A stretch of 64,000 bases of DNA from Clostridiaceae bacterium (lineage in GTDB: Bacteria; Bacillota; Clostridia; Lachnospirales; Lachnospiraceae). Where the stretch lies: contig QXXC01000010.1 in the NCBI GenBank assembly GCA_009911305.1, positions 42,168-106,167 of the forward strand, written 5' to 3'. The notes under the pieces are model-generated. The model was not told the DNA's origin. It searched no databases and saw only the letters and a list, made by a program, of their open reading frames with translations. Every line of letters begins with the position of its first letter. Position 1 is the first letter of the stretch. Of the stretch, positions 8,251 through 16,727 are shown piece after piece. Position numbers and translations under genes: made by a program.

Positions 8251-9147
8251 ATGCAGGAAAGCAGATTATTTAAGATCGTATACTACTTACTGGATAAAGG
8301 ACAGGCTACCGCCCCGGAACTGGCAGAAAAGCTTGAAGTATCTGTCCGGACGATTTACAGAGATATCGACGCCTTAAGCGGAGCAGGCATTCCCGTTTAC
8401 GCGGAAGCCGGAAGAAACGGCGGTATCCGCTTAATGAATGATTTTGTCCTGAACCGGGCCGTGCTGTCAGACAGGGAAAAACAGGAAATCCTCACGGCAT
8501 TGCAGATCATACATGCCGCCTGGAATGAGGACGGCAGCCACGCCTTACAGAAGCTTTCCGCCATGTTTCATCTCCACGCGGAAAACTGGCTGGAAGTCGA
8601 TTTTTCCAGATGGGGCAATACCGGGTCTGATAAGGAAACCTTTGATCTGCTCAAATCAGCCGTCATCCAGTGCAGAAGCGTCAGAATCCATTATGCAGGC
8701 TCTGATGGTACAATAAGCAGACGGATCGTGTATCCATACAAACTGGCCTACAAATCAAAAGCATGGTACCTGAAAGCGTTTTGCACAGAAAGGCAGGACA
8801 TGCGGATATTCAAATTAAACCGCATTTTTGATCTGGAGATGTTAAACGAACCTTTTACACGCCGCGATGTCCCGGAACCGGCCGGCGCCTCCGGGCAGGA
8901 CTGTCATCCAGTCACGCTTCGTTTTCCGGCAGAAATGGCCTACCGCGTTTATGATGAGTTCGATCCGGCGCAGGTGCAGAGACTGGAAAACGGCGATCTC
9001 ATCGCCTCTGCAGACATGCCGCAGGACGCGTGGCTGACCGGATTTCTGCTGTCATTCGGAACGCAGGTGGACATCCTCTCACCTGTCTGTCTGAAGGAGG
9101 CCATCGCAGAACAGGCCAGACAGATCTATGAAAAAAATAAATCCTGA
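8251..9147 (+). CDS. HTH-WYL transcriptional regulator (YafY type)
   Basis: About 298 residues: an N-terminal HTH_11 winged helix (ATAPELAEKLEVSVRTIYRD), then a WYL ligand-binding domain and a WCX-like C-terminal part. Regulators of this family sense small ligands, including nucleic-acid fragments, and control nearby or stress genes. The ATG at 8251 is chosen because AGAGGAACCGGCC stands before it; an in-frame TTG at 8212 would add 13 residues. The palindrome over its own promoter suggests autoregulation. The zinc-ribbon and radical SAM genes follow on the same strand, and this trio is common in Clostridia (from memory). Confidence 0.9.
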   Translation: MQESRLFKIVYYLLDKGQATAPELAEKLEVSVRTIYRDIDALSGAGIPVYAEAGRNGGIRLMNDFVLNRAVLSDREKQEILTALQIIHAAWNEDGSHALQKLSAMFHLHAENWLEVDFSRWGNTGSDKETFDLLKSAVIQCRSVRIHYAGSDGTISRRIVYPYKLAYKSKAWYLKAFCTERQDMRIFKLNRIFDLEMLNEPFTRRDVPEPAGASGQDCHPVTLRFPAEMAYRVYDEFDPAQVQRLENGDLIASADMPQDAWLTGFLLSFGTQVDILSPVCLKEAIAEQARQIYEKNKS

Positions 9148-9238
9148 CAAACAATGTCATGTTATATGTGTTATTCTGAATGTCGTAATCATACAGCAAT
9201 ACACAGACCTTTAACACCACAAAACCGGAGGTAAGAAA

Positions 9239-9508
9239 ATGGATCAGATGAATCAGAAATTCTGTCAGTGCTGCGGCATGCCCATGGGAGACACGGACGA
9301 GCTGTACGGAACCAATGCTGACGGCGGCAAACATGACGAATACTGCCAATACTGTTTTCAAAACGGCGAATTTACATTTAAGGGGACGATGGAAGAAATG
9401 ATCGAGCTGTGCGTCCCGCATATGGCTGCCGCCAACCCCAATATGACCGAAGAACAGGCAAGAAACGCCATGCGTGAATGGTTCCCGACCTTAAAGCGCT
9501 GGAGGTGA
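9239..9508 (+). CDS. Small zinc-ribbon protein
   Basis: Eighty-nine residues with CQCCGMPM near the N-terminus and CQYC about 25 residues later, giving a four-cysteine zinc ribbon as in the 'putative zinc ribbon' family (PF12674). The C-terminal half is a short helical tail (MTEEQARNAM). GGAGGTAAGAAA precedes the ATG. Members of this family are of unknown function and often sit beside WYL or MerR regulators, as here. The radical SAM gene begins 12 bases after its stop, so the two are probably co-transcribed. Confidence 0.85.
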   Translation: MDQMNQKFCQCCGMPMGDTDELYGTNADGGKHDEYCQYCFQNGEFTFKGTMEEMIELCVPHMAAANPNMTEEQARNAMREWFPTLKRWR

Positions 9509-9519
9509 GGAAACAGCGC

Positions 9520-10080
9520 ATGCATTTTGTAACGGCAAAAGGAATCCTGTCTTCCAAAAACGGAATGAACCTATACCGCGGCTGCACCCACGGATGCATC
9601 TACTGTGATTCCAGAAGCAGATGCTATCACATGGAGCACGCCTTTGAAGACATCGAAGTCAAGGAAAATGCGGTTGACTTATTAGAATACGCCCTCAGGC
9701 GCAAGCGGAAAAAATGCATGATTGGCACAGGCTCCATGACCGTTGTATGGATGACGCCGATTCTGCCGTTTATCAACGATACAAAAGAAAATATTTCCCG
9801 TATCCTGGATATGTGCGGGGAGGCAAATGTTTACGGCGTTATCTGCTTCGGCATGGGACTGACGCTCCGGGACGGGAACAGGGAGTATTTTAAGGAAAAA
9901 TATATACGGATATATGGAAATCAGTATGTGGTTGAAAGTCCGGACAGTTGTTGTTTGATGAAACTGTTTCATCGGACATGCAGGGAACGGGGGATTGTTC
10001 ATGATAATGAAGAGATATTTCGGTATGTGAATAGGTTTGAGGAGAAATGCGCTGCAAAGCAGTTGAATTTTTGGGGGTGA
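9520..10080 (+). CDS. SPL-type radical SAM protein with internal in-frame deletions
   Basis: The N-terminus carries the radical SAM cluster motif CTHGCIYC inside RGCTHGCIYCDSR, as in the spore-photoproduct-lyase-like family found in many Clostridia. Family members are about 290 residues; this one has about 186. From memory of the family, MIGTG is normally followed by roughly 80 residues before the TVVWLCPILPFIND block. Here MIGTGSM runs straight into TVVWMTPILPFIND (junction near 9737). A second, smaller gap lies in NREYF-KEKYIR (near 9890). The frame stays open and the cysteines are kept, but much of the TIM barrel is missing, so it is probably a decaying or non-functional gene. GGAGGTGAGG favours the ATG at 9520 over 9478. 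Confidence 0.75.
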   Translation: MHFVTAKGILSSKNGMNLYRGCTHGCIYCDSRSRCYHMEHAFEDIEVKENAVDLLEYALRRKRKKCMIGTGSMTVVWMTPILPFINDTKENISRILDMCGEANVYGVICFGMGLTLRDGNREYFKEKYIRIYGNQYVVESPDSCCLMKLFHRTCRERGIVHDNEEIFRYVNRFEEKCAAKQLNFWG

Positions 10081-10118
10081 GGTTTTCTGCTTTTATCGTG
10101 AATGGGCCGCCGGAGACA

Positions 10119-10235
10119 GCGACTATATCCAACGGAACCCCGCTCCCGCTCGGAGAAAAGCGCAGCGGTACTAAGCTCGAAAAGACCTCGCTAAGTACCG
10201 GCGGTTTTCTACGGGTTCCTTATGGATATAGTCGC
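10119..10235. repeat. Nested palindromic repeat, copy A
   Basis: Outer arms GCGACTATATCCA (10119-10131) and its complement (10223-10235) enclose a core of about 85 bases. The core has an inner stem CGGTACTAAGC/GCTAAGTACCG around a 13-base loop. The core is nearly identical to copy B at 13722-13860 (opposite orientation), while the outer arms differ in sequence yet remain self-complementary. It lies between convergent genes and could also end transcripts. It is not a known IS end that I recognise. Confidence 0.8.
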
Positions 10236-10249
10236 TTCCTGTGATACAT

Positions 10250-11185
10250 TCATGCCAGACAGTCAATGCCAGAAGCCGTCTTGCTGCCAGAAGATGTATC
10301 TTCCGGAAAAGAAACTTTATAATGGATATCATAAATATCGATTCCGTAAGGAATATCTAAGGTTAAATCTTCTTTCAGAGCAAATTTTTCTCCCGCAATC
10401 GTAATTTCTGTTCCGGGTTCGAGATAACGAAACATACTTTTATTGTACGAAAAATCAGGCGATGTCATAGCACGATATTGATCATCATACTGTTGCTTTG
10501 TATACACTGGATAGTGTTCTGAAGCGGAATAAAAGAATTCTGAGGTTCTTGATCCGACTTTTACAGAAAAGAATCCTTTGGATATTCCAGCATCATCAAG
10601 ATAATCACAAATCTCAGAGTTATAATATCCCACTTGCCCGAAATGTTTAGGTGAAGACATCATAGCTCCACCGGATGCAAGGTTATTCCAAAAATGTAAA
10701 TATCTCACCGCTTCTTTATCATAATCATTTCCGTCAGAATAAAATTTTTCCGACCAGGGCCGGCATATAGCTCCGTCCGGTGTTGAAAACATCGCCATAC
10801 TTTTTCCTGAAGAATTTGTATATCTAAAATAAGACGCACTTCCGAAATCTATAAAATTATCTTTCGCAGTTAGAATGTCTAATGCCTCAACATTAAGCTT
10901 GGGAATTTGGTTTACATGAAATGTCATGCCGTCATTTAACGTAATTACATCTCCTATACGTGTATAACTGTCGCTGGAATTAAATTTATCAAGCATACTC
11001 ACTGATAATTTAGGCGCGCTTATTGACGCCTTTTGTCTTTGAAAAGTAAAAGTATCCTTTGTCTGTATATGATTGCTACGGCCCAAGCCAGTAAGGATAT
11101 TGGACAGTGCTCCCTGCACGGTTCCAGTTGCTCTATATGCATTGGAAGTGTGTATATGACGATCCTTAAAATGATTAATTTTCAT
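10250..11185 (-). CDS. Hypothetical protein, AT-rich gene
   Basis: A 311-residue protein I do not recognise. It has no signal peptide and no clear membrane helix. It is rich in Ser, Tyr, Asp and Phe, with a mostly polar, beta-like composition (for example TRIGDVITLNDGMTFHVNQI). AGAGGATTATAA precedes the ATG. It starts 13 bases after the stop of the PPC-domain gene, so the two form an operon. Base composition is clearly more AT-rich than the neighbouring genes and codon choice differs, which suggests acquisition by transfer. A secreted-effector or adhesin-associated role would be speculation. Confidence 0.6.
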   Translation of the reverse strand: MKINHFKDRHIHTSNAYRATGTVQGALSNILTGLGRSNHIQTKDTFTFQRQKASISAPKLSVSMLDKFNSSDSYTRIGDVITLNDGMTFHVNQIPKLNVEALDILTAKDNFIDFGSASYFRYTNSSGKSMAMFSTPDGAICRPWSEKFYSDGNDYDKEAVRYLHFWNNLASGGAMMSSPKHFGQVGYYNSEICDYLDDAGISKGFFSVKVGSRTSEFFYSASEHYPVYTKQQYDDQYRAMTSPDFSYNKSMFRYLEPGTEITIAGEKFALKEDLTLDIPYGIDIYDIHYKVSFPEDTSSGSKTASGIDCLA

Positions 11186-11198
11186 TTATAATCCTCTT

Positions 11199-12089
11199 CT
11201 ATTTTTTTATAGTATGGAAAGGCGGTGGAATAACAGTATCATCATATAAAGGATAGACAAAAAGGAATCTCACCGGAGATACATTTGCGGTGCTTCCTTT
11301 GGGATAATATATGAATTCCCAATCGCTCTTTAAGCTTATATCTTTTAATCCAAGATCTTTTATCGTTCCATCAGTCGTAGTAAAGGTTTTGGGGTAAGCA
11401 GAACTGGTGACCCGGGCACTACTGTACTCAGATGAGTTAAGCACAGAAATGCTTGAGACAATAGAATCTCTTGGTAGTATTGTTTCATTCTTGAGTGAAA
11501 AGGATTTATATATAGTTCCGCTTGTAGTTGAACGATCAAACTGTATATTTAATTCATGTGAAATAACTCGGGGCGACCCTACACTTAAGTTATATTCGGT
11601 ATCTGTCTCTGATGTTCCCTCAATGTGAACATAATAAGTCCCGCCATTGGATTGGAATCTTTTAACAACCGTATCCGTATCAGAAGATATATAGCCAGGA
11701 ACAATTATTTTATTTTCTGAATCAAAGAGCTCAATATGGATAGATGCATTTTTTGTATAACAACCAACTGTTAAATATTGATCCCCAGGTGTGAGAACTA
11801 CTTTATACCAATCATCGTCTGATGAATTAGTTATTCCAGATATCAGATATCTTCCGGACCAGTCACTCATTGCAACTACTGTTGCAATTTCGTTATTTTG
11901 TGTTGTCAGTTGAGCAGTTTCCTTTGTATTATTAGGTTCAACTTCTCTGGTAATATTAGGACGTGCAAAAGCATACGAGGTTATTTTGCCGGATGATACC
12001 ATTAAAAAGGCAATATAAAACCCAGCCACTAATTTTGCATATTTTCTTTTGCATTTCATATTTTTCCTAAATTTACTTTTTAAGTTCAT
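11199..12089 (-). CDS. Secreted protein with PPC (pre-peptidase C-terminal) domain
   Basis: A 296-residue protein with a basic N-terminus and a hydrophobic stretch (about residues 20-35) ending near SYAFA, a likely signal peptide. Residues 48-150 fit a PPC/bacterial pre-peptidase fold: EVEPNNTKETAQ, DDWYKVVLTPGDQYLTV, IHIELFDSENK, and GGTYYVHIEG...TEYNLSV. PPC domains normally accompany secreted proteases or adhesins and bind substrates or the cell surface; no protease domain is present here. The C-terminal half is unassigned. AAAGGTGGTAAATT precedes the ATG. Like its partner downstream it is AT-rich and looks foreign. Confidence 0.72.
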   Translation of the reverse strand: MNLKSKFRKNMKCKRKYAKLVAGFYIAFLMVSSGKITSYAFARPNITREVEPNNTKETAQLTTQNNEIATVVAMSDWSGRYLISGITNSSDDDWYKVVLTPGDQYLTVGCYTKNASIHIELFDSENKIIVPGYISSDTDTVVKRFQSNGGTYYVHIEGTSETDTEYNLSVGSPRVISHELNIQFDRSTTSGTIYKSFSLKNETILPRDSIVSSISVLNSSEYSSARVTSSAYPKTFTTTDGTIKDLGLKDISLKSDWEFIYYPKGSTANVSPVRFLFVYPLYDDTVIPPPFHTIKK

Positions 12090-12506
12090 AATTTACCACC
12101 TTTCTTAGCTAAAAAATCTACATAGTATACTCTAAACAAGATATCTAATCACCTCCATTAAAAATTATATAGGATTTCATCTGCCATGCTTTTCATATAT
12201 TAGAAATTTAATCCTAATACATTAATGATGATACTACAATATATAAGTATTGTCAATGCATATTTTGTTGCTACAGCATTGACACTCCAATTCATTTATA
12301 TTTTCCAAAGGATAAAGATCTTGTTTTCTCTGACCTGGTGTTTGACAATTAAATACAAAAAAATCCTTGCAAGCCGTAGTTTATAGTTCCGGGCCGCCAG
12401 AAACAGCTATGTTACTGGCGGCCCGGAACTAAGGAACTGTTAAAAATAAGGAATTGTCACGAAATAACCTGTAAACCGTGATACTCCCGGACATACCCGG
12501 GCCATA
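12090..12506. other. AT-rich intergenic region ending in a GC-rich hairpin
   Basis: No gene is visible. The left two thirds is AT-rich upstream DNA of the PPC-domain gene. At 12384-12431 a 17-bp perfect stem (TAGTTCCGGGCCGCCAG and its complement, 14-base loop) probably marks the end of transcripts from the epimerase-like gene. No uridine tract follows immediately on either strand. Confidence 0.6.
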
Positions 12507-13550
12507 TTACATGCCGATACAGAGTCTCCGGCACTCCTCCTCCAGCCTTCGGATCGCTTCCTGTCCTTCCACCACACAGAACTGCAGCTCATTCACATAT
12601 GTCCCGAACGCCTCCAGCACCTGCGTCTGGCCCGCGCGGCCGTTTAAGCCACAGTTTGTCGGCTCCAATGCCATGGCGTAGTCGCAGGACGCGCGGCTCT
12701 TCCACTGGGTCATGAAGGGAAGGCTGCGGACATTCCAGCGGACGCAAAGCGCCAGCTCAAGACCGTCGTTCACGACAGCGCCAAAGGTATTCCCTTTGGC
12801 GTCGGCGGCCAGGGTGTACTGGAACACCTGCTCCGGGCAGCCGTCCTCCGGGCCTTCCATGCGCAGCCTGTCCTCCATCCCCCGCTCCGCCTCGCTGTCC
12901 CTCGGCACACAGGAGCGCTCCGGCACAAGGATCCGCGCGCCCGGGCTTAAAAAAGGATATCCGGCGTTGCAGTGGTACAAAAGCAGAAGCGGCTGCGGCT
13001 CAGCCCCCTGATTTTCGATAACATCCACAAACCGTATCCAGGGCGATCCGTATACGGTTTCCACGCTTCGCCTCAAAACCATATGTTCCCCAAACAGCCG
13101 CGCCTCGCGCATCTCACCCGTGACGCGGATCCGGTACTCCCCGCCGTCCCAGAAAGCGTCCATGCTCACCTTCTCGGCCGGAGTCGTGCGGATCCGGCCA
13201 TGGGTCGGATAATCCGTGCCCCCGATTCTCCTGCACCCGTGCACATTCCCGAGCCCGCACGTAAACATCGCCCCGCCCATGATCGAGTAAACCGCCTCCT
13301 CGCCTGCCGTATCATAGGCATTCCTCCCCTGAAGGCCGGGCTTTGAGAGAAAACTCAAATTCATCCCCCTGTACCGCAGCCACGCCGGATCCAGACATTT
13401 ATCCAGCATCAGCGGAAACTCCAGAACACCGTTTTCCACCAATGCACAGCGCAGCCCCGAAGCCCGCCCGTCCTGATATTCAATCCGCCTCACGCCGGCG
13501 AGCTGTTCCATATTTCCACACAGCTTAAGCAATTCCTTCCTTTTATCCAC
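12507..13550 (-). CDS. DUF4432 / aldose 1-epimerase-like protein
   Basis: About 347 residues resembling the galactose-mutarotase-like superfamily (DUF4432). I see GGAMFTCGLGNVHG near residue 100, THGRIRTTPAEKV, a core FVDVIENQGAEPQPLLLLYHCNAGYP (given here only as landmarks), and a C-terminal EPTNCGLNGR. Such proteins bind or epimerise sugars at the anomeric carbon. The GTG at 13550 is preferred because GGGAGGGG lies seven bases before it; an ATG at 13577 would add nine residues. It is the last gene of the sugar locus, after D-lyxose isomerase, separated from it by palindromic copy B. Exact sugar unknown. Confidence 0.78.
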   Translation of the reverse strand: MDKRKELLKLCGNMEQLAGVRRIEYQDGRASGLRCALVENGVLEFPLMLDKCLDPAWLRYRGMNLSFLSKPGLQGRNAYDTAGEEAVYSIMGGAMFTCGLGNVHGCRRIGGTDYPTHGRIRTTPAEKVSMDAFWDGGEYRIRVTGEMREARLFGEHMVLRRSVETVYGSPWIRFVDVIENQGAEPQPLLLLYHCNAGYPFLSPGARILVPERSCVPRDSEAERGMEDRLRMEGPEDGCPEQVFQYTLAADAKGNTFGAVVNDGLELALCVRWNVRSLPFMTQWKSRASCDYAMALEPTNCGLNGRAGQTQVLEAFGTYVNELQFCVVEGQEAIRRLEEECRRLCIGM

Positions 13551-13721
13551 CGGATCATCCCCTCCCGTCCTCTGCATTCACAACCCCTGTACACCTTGAA
13601 AAGCATGCATCACAATCAGTCCTGTTATTTTTAATAATCATCCAGGCACACTACCATAAACTCAAAATGAACCTAAAAAAATCCCCGGCCCGCATCCTAT
13701 TCATGGCCCGCCAATAACACA

Positions 13722-13860
13722 GCCGGAGGCAGCTTCTGTATCCACAAGGAACCCGTAGAAAACCGCCGGCGCTTAGCGAGGTCTTTTCGAGCTTAGCGTC
13801 CGCTGCGCTTTTCTCCGAGCGAAAGCGGGGTTCCTTGTGGATACAGAAGCAGCCTCCGGC
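13722..13860. repeat. Nested palindromic repeat, copy B
   Basis: The reverse orientation of copy A with longer outer arms: about 33 bases at 13722-13754 pair with 13828-13860 with one mismatch. Relative to copy A the inner stem changes TAC:GTA to CGC:GCG, so pairing is kept while sequence changes. The loop TCGAAAAGACCTC is unchanged. It lies in the 377-base gap between the isomerase and epimerase-like genes. Confidence 0.85.
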
Positions 13861-13927
13861 GGCCTTCCCACGAATAAATGCCCTGATGCTGAACCCAAAA
13901 CGCCTTTTGCTCCCTGATGCCTACAAA

Positions 13928-14614
13928 TCACTCCGCATCCGGATATTCATTACACAACAGACGATACGGCGCCTCATCCTCCTCAATCTCCGGAAAACGC
14001 CCCATTTTCTCATAAAACCGGTTATCCGTATTGTCATCGTTACACTGGCTGACCTCCCCTAAGAGAACCGGCCCGCCGCCCTCTTCCACCTCAAAATCAT
14101 GGTACAGGTACGGATAAATGGTGATACTCTCCCCAGGCGTAAGCCGCACCTGCGTTCCGGCCGGAACCACCATCTCCCTGCCGTCCACATGAACGTGCAC
14201 CTCGCTGTCCTTGTCCAGCTCCTCATCCTTTGTGGAATTATACACGCGGATCAGCACATTCCCGCCGCCGCGGTTGATGATATCCTCCATCTTGGACCAG
14301 TGGAAATGCATGGGAGAATACTGTCCCTCTTTGATGTATAAGAGCTTTTCCGCATACGTTTTCGTATATTTATCCCGCATGGCCAGGTTCCCGTTGCGGA
14401 TGGTGATCAGGGAAAAGCCCACCTTGTTGAAATCGCCCAGACCGTAGTCTGTGATGTCCCAGCCCAGCATATTGTCGCGGATTTCGTCATAGTCATGGCC
14501 TTTTTCCTTCCACTCCTCCGGGGTAAAATGGCAGAACGGCGGTATCGCAAACCGGTACTCGTTTATCATGGCCTCCATTTCCTTTAATGCCGCGTTGATC
14601 TCACTTCGCTTCAT
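13928..14614 (-). CDS. D-lyxose/D-mannose ketol-isomerase (cupin)
   Basis: A 228-residue cupin-fold enzyme matching D-lyxose isomerase (YdaE type), which interconverts D-lyxose and D-xylulose and often also D-mannose and D-fructose. The metal site is visible as H103 and H105 in PMHFHW, E110, and H172 in YLYHDFEVE. Length is normal for the family. The gene follows the sugar-binding lipoprotein gene, so it probably acts on the sugar imported by this transporter and feeds the pentose phosphate pathway. A hairpin at 14678-14707 separates it from that gene and may tune their relative expression. Confidence 0.88.
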   Translation of the reverse strand: MKRSEINAALKEMEAMINEYRFAIPPFCHFTPEEWKEKGHDYDEIRDNMLGWDITDYGLGDFNKVGFSLITIRNGNLAMRDKYTKTYAEKLLYIKEGQYSPMHFHWSKMEDIINRGGGNVLIRVYNSTKDEELDKDSEVHVHVDGREMVVPAGTQVRLTPGESITIYPYLYHDFEVEEGGGPVLLGEVSQCNDDNTDNRFYEKMGRFPEIEEDEAPYRLLCNEYPDAE

Positions 14615-14677
14615 TGAACGATTCTCCTTTCATTGTTTTATTCGGAACGTATCTGTTTCAGATAGATTTATCCAGCA

Positions 14678-14707
14678 GAAACGCCGGCTCCTTACGTCCG
14701 GCGTTTC
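14678..14707 (-). terminator. Intercistronic hairpin after the binding-protein gene
   Basis: GAAACGCCGG and CCGGCGTTTC form a 10-bp stem with a 10-base loop and no uridine tract. In sugar ABC operons such hairpins often protect the abundant binding-protein mRNA (established for maltose-type operons). That role here is inference. Confidence 0.5.
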
Positions 14708-14767
14708 GCTGTATGTACATGGAATCAGTTGCATCACATGCAGGTCAGGCTGTCTGCAGCCGTCCCC

Positions 14768-16621
14768 TTATTTTGTCAGTACGGAAACTCCCGTATCCTG
14801 TACCGCGCCGCCTAAGGATTCGCCCTCTAAGGCCTTTACGGCTGCCTTCACGCCCTCTTTTCCCATTACATCCGGGTTCTGCGCCATGGTGCAGAGAAGG
14901 TGTCCGTCATTAATCAGGTTCATAATCGCATCGGACTTATCAAAGCCCACGCCGATGATGTCAGACTTACCGGAAGCCTTGATCGCATTTCCGGTTCCGG
15001 TTGTGGAACCCTCGTTGCAGCCGAAGATTCCCACAACGCCCTGTGTGATGTAGTTCTCAGCGATGGTCTGGGACTTTGCAGCGTCTCCCTCGCCGTACTG
15101 AGTCTCCATCAGTTCAAAATCCGTTCCTTCAAAAGCGGAGCGGAATCCGTTTTCTCTCTTTACTGTGGAATCCGTCGCTGCGTTTACATTTACAATACCG
15201 ATCTTTCCGGAGGTGATGCCTGCTGCCGATAAGGCTTTGATCATTTCCTCGCCGGCCGTCTTTCCTGCCGCCTCGTTATCGGTGGAGAAGGTCGCCTCTG
15301 CGTCTACGTTTGCCGGGGAATCAACATAAACCAGCTTCACGCCGGAGGAAGCCGCTTCCTTGAGGGCAGAAGAGATAGCGTCCGGTCCGTTGGCCGCCAC
15401 GATAATGGCTTCATAGCCGCCGGCCACTGCGTTATTCACACACTCAATCTGCTGTGCGTCGTCCTTAGTATTCGGGGACATGAAGGTTACGGTCACGCCG
15501 GCTTCCTTTGCCGTCTCCTGCGCGCCCTCATTTAAGGTCACCCAGTGCTGGTCAATGGAGTCCATGGTGATCAGGGCAATCTTCCACTCCTTGCTTGCCT
15601 TCACAGCCTCATCGGAGGTCTCGGCTGCCGGAGCTGCCGCGCCGCCCGCCTTGATAGCGGACACGCCGGTATCTGTTACCTTGCCGCCTAAGGATTCGCC
15701 GTTGATAGCCGCTACGGCTGCTTTTACGCCCTCTGCGCCCATCACATCCGGGTTCTGCGCCATGGTGCAGAGAAGATATCCGTCATCGATCAGATTTAAG
15801 ATGGCATCGGATTTATCAAAGCCCACGCCCACGATATCGGATTTTCCGGAGGCCTTGATGGCGTTTCCGGCTCCGGTGGTGGATCCTTCGTTACAGCCAA
15901 AGATTCCCACCACGCCCTGCGTGATGTAGTTTTCCGCGATCGTCTGGGACTTCGCCGCGTCGCCCTCGCCGTACTGGGTTTCCATCAGCTCAAAACCGGT
16001 TCCCTCAAAGGCGGAGCGGAATCCTGTTTCTCTCTTTACTGTGGAATCTGTCGCTGCGTTTACATTTACGATACCGATCTTTCCGGAAGTAACGCCTGCT
16101 TCCTCAAGAGCTTTCAGCATCTCCTCGCCGGCCGTCTTTCCTGCCGCCTCGTTATCAGTGGAAAAGGTTGCTTCCGCGTCCACATTGGCCGGGGAATCAA
16201 CATAGACAAGCTTTACGCCTGAGGATGCCGCTTCCTTAAGAGCAGAGGAAATGGCGTCCGGCCCGTTGGCCGCTACGATAATCGCCTGATAGCCGCCGGC
16301 CACCGCATTGTTCACGCACTCGATCTGCTGCGCGTCGTCCTTGGTGTTCGGGGACATAAAGGTTACGGTTACGCCCAGCTCCTTTGCCGCCTTCTGCGCG
16401 CCCTCGTTCAGAGTCACCCAGTGCTGGTCAATGGAGTCCATGGTGATCAGGGCGATCTTGGTGTCGCTTGAGGCGGCCGGGGCCTCCTCCTTCTCAGCAG
16501 CCGCCGCCTTTGTCTCAGCCGGAGCCGCCGATGTCTCGGCCGGCTTGGAGCTGCTGCAGCCTGCCAGGGAAGCTGCCGTAAGCGTCAGGCACCCTAAGAA
16601 TGCAAGTAACGTTTTCTTCAT
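14768..16621 (-). CDS. Sugar-binding lipoprotein with two tandem, nearly identical binding domains
   Basis: A 617-residue ABC substrate-binding protein of the ribose/galactose type (Peripla_BP_4), twice the usual length. A lipoprotein signal ends at LAGC (C22) and is followed by an Ala/Glu-rich linker. Domain 1 (about 55-324) and domain 2 (about 347-617) are almost the same sequence: both contain ITMDSIDQHWVTLNEGAQ, MSPNTKDDAQQIECVNNAV and SPANVDAEATFSTDNEAAGK. A linker rich in Ala joins them. The DNA repeat (15650-16459 versus 14771-15583) is a direct repeat of about 810 bases. AAGGAGG precedes the ATG. The protein should deliver sugar to the permease encoded upstream in the same operon. The two-domain form is a recent internal duplication and is unusual. 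Confidence 0.93.
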   Translation of the reverse strand: MKKTLLAFLGCLTLTAASLAGCSSSKPAETSAAPAETKAAAAEKEEAPAASSDTKIALITMDSIDQHWVTLNEGAQKAAKELGVTVTFMSPNTKDDAQQIECVNNAVAGGYQAIIVAANGPDAISSALKEAASSGVKLVYVDSPANVDAEATFSTDNEAAGKTAGEEMLKALEEAGVTSGKIGIVNVNAATDSTVKRETGFRSAFEGTGFELMETQYGEGDAAKSQTIAENYITQGVVGIFGCNEGSTTGAGNAIKASGKSDIVGVGFDKSDAILNLIDDGYLLCTMAQNPDVMGAEGVKAAVAAINGESLGGKVTDTGVSAIKAGGAAAPAAETSDEAVKASKEWKIALITMDSIDQHWVTLNEGAQETAKEAGVTVTFMSPNTKDDAQQIECVNNAVAGGYEAIIVAANGPDAISSALKEAASSGVKLVYVDSPANVDAEATFSTDNEAAGKTAGEEMIKALSAAGITSGKIGIVNVNAATDSTVKRENGFRSAFEGTDFELMETQYGEGDAAKSQTIAENYITQGVVGIFGCNEGSTTGTGNAIKASGKSDIIGVGFDKSDAIMNLINDGHLLCTMAQNPDVMGKEGVKAAVKALEGESLGGAVQDTGVSVLTK

Positions 16622-16727
16622 AAAAAATTCCTCCTTATAAAATTTATAATCAACCGCCGTATCACGGAGGCCAACTATTCATCATTGCCGCCGGGCGTAC
16701 GGCCCGGAAACGGCTGTCCCGTAAGCG

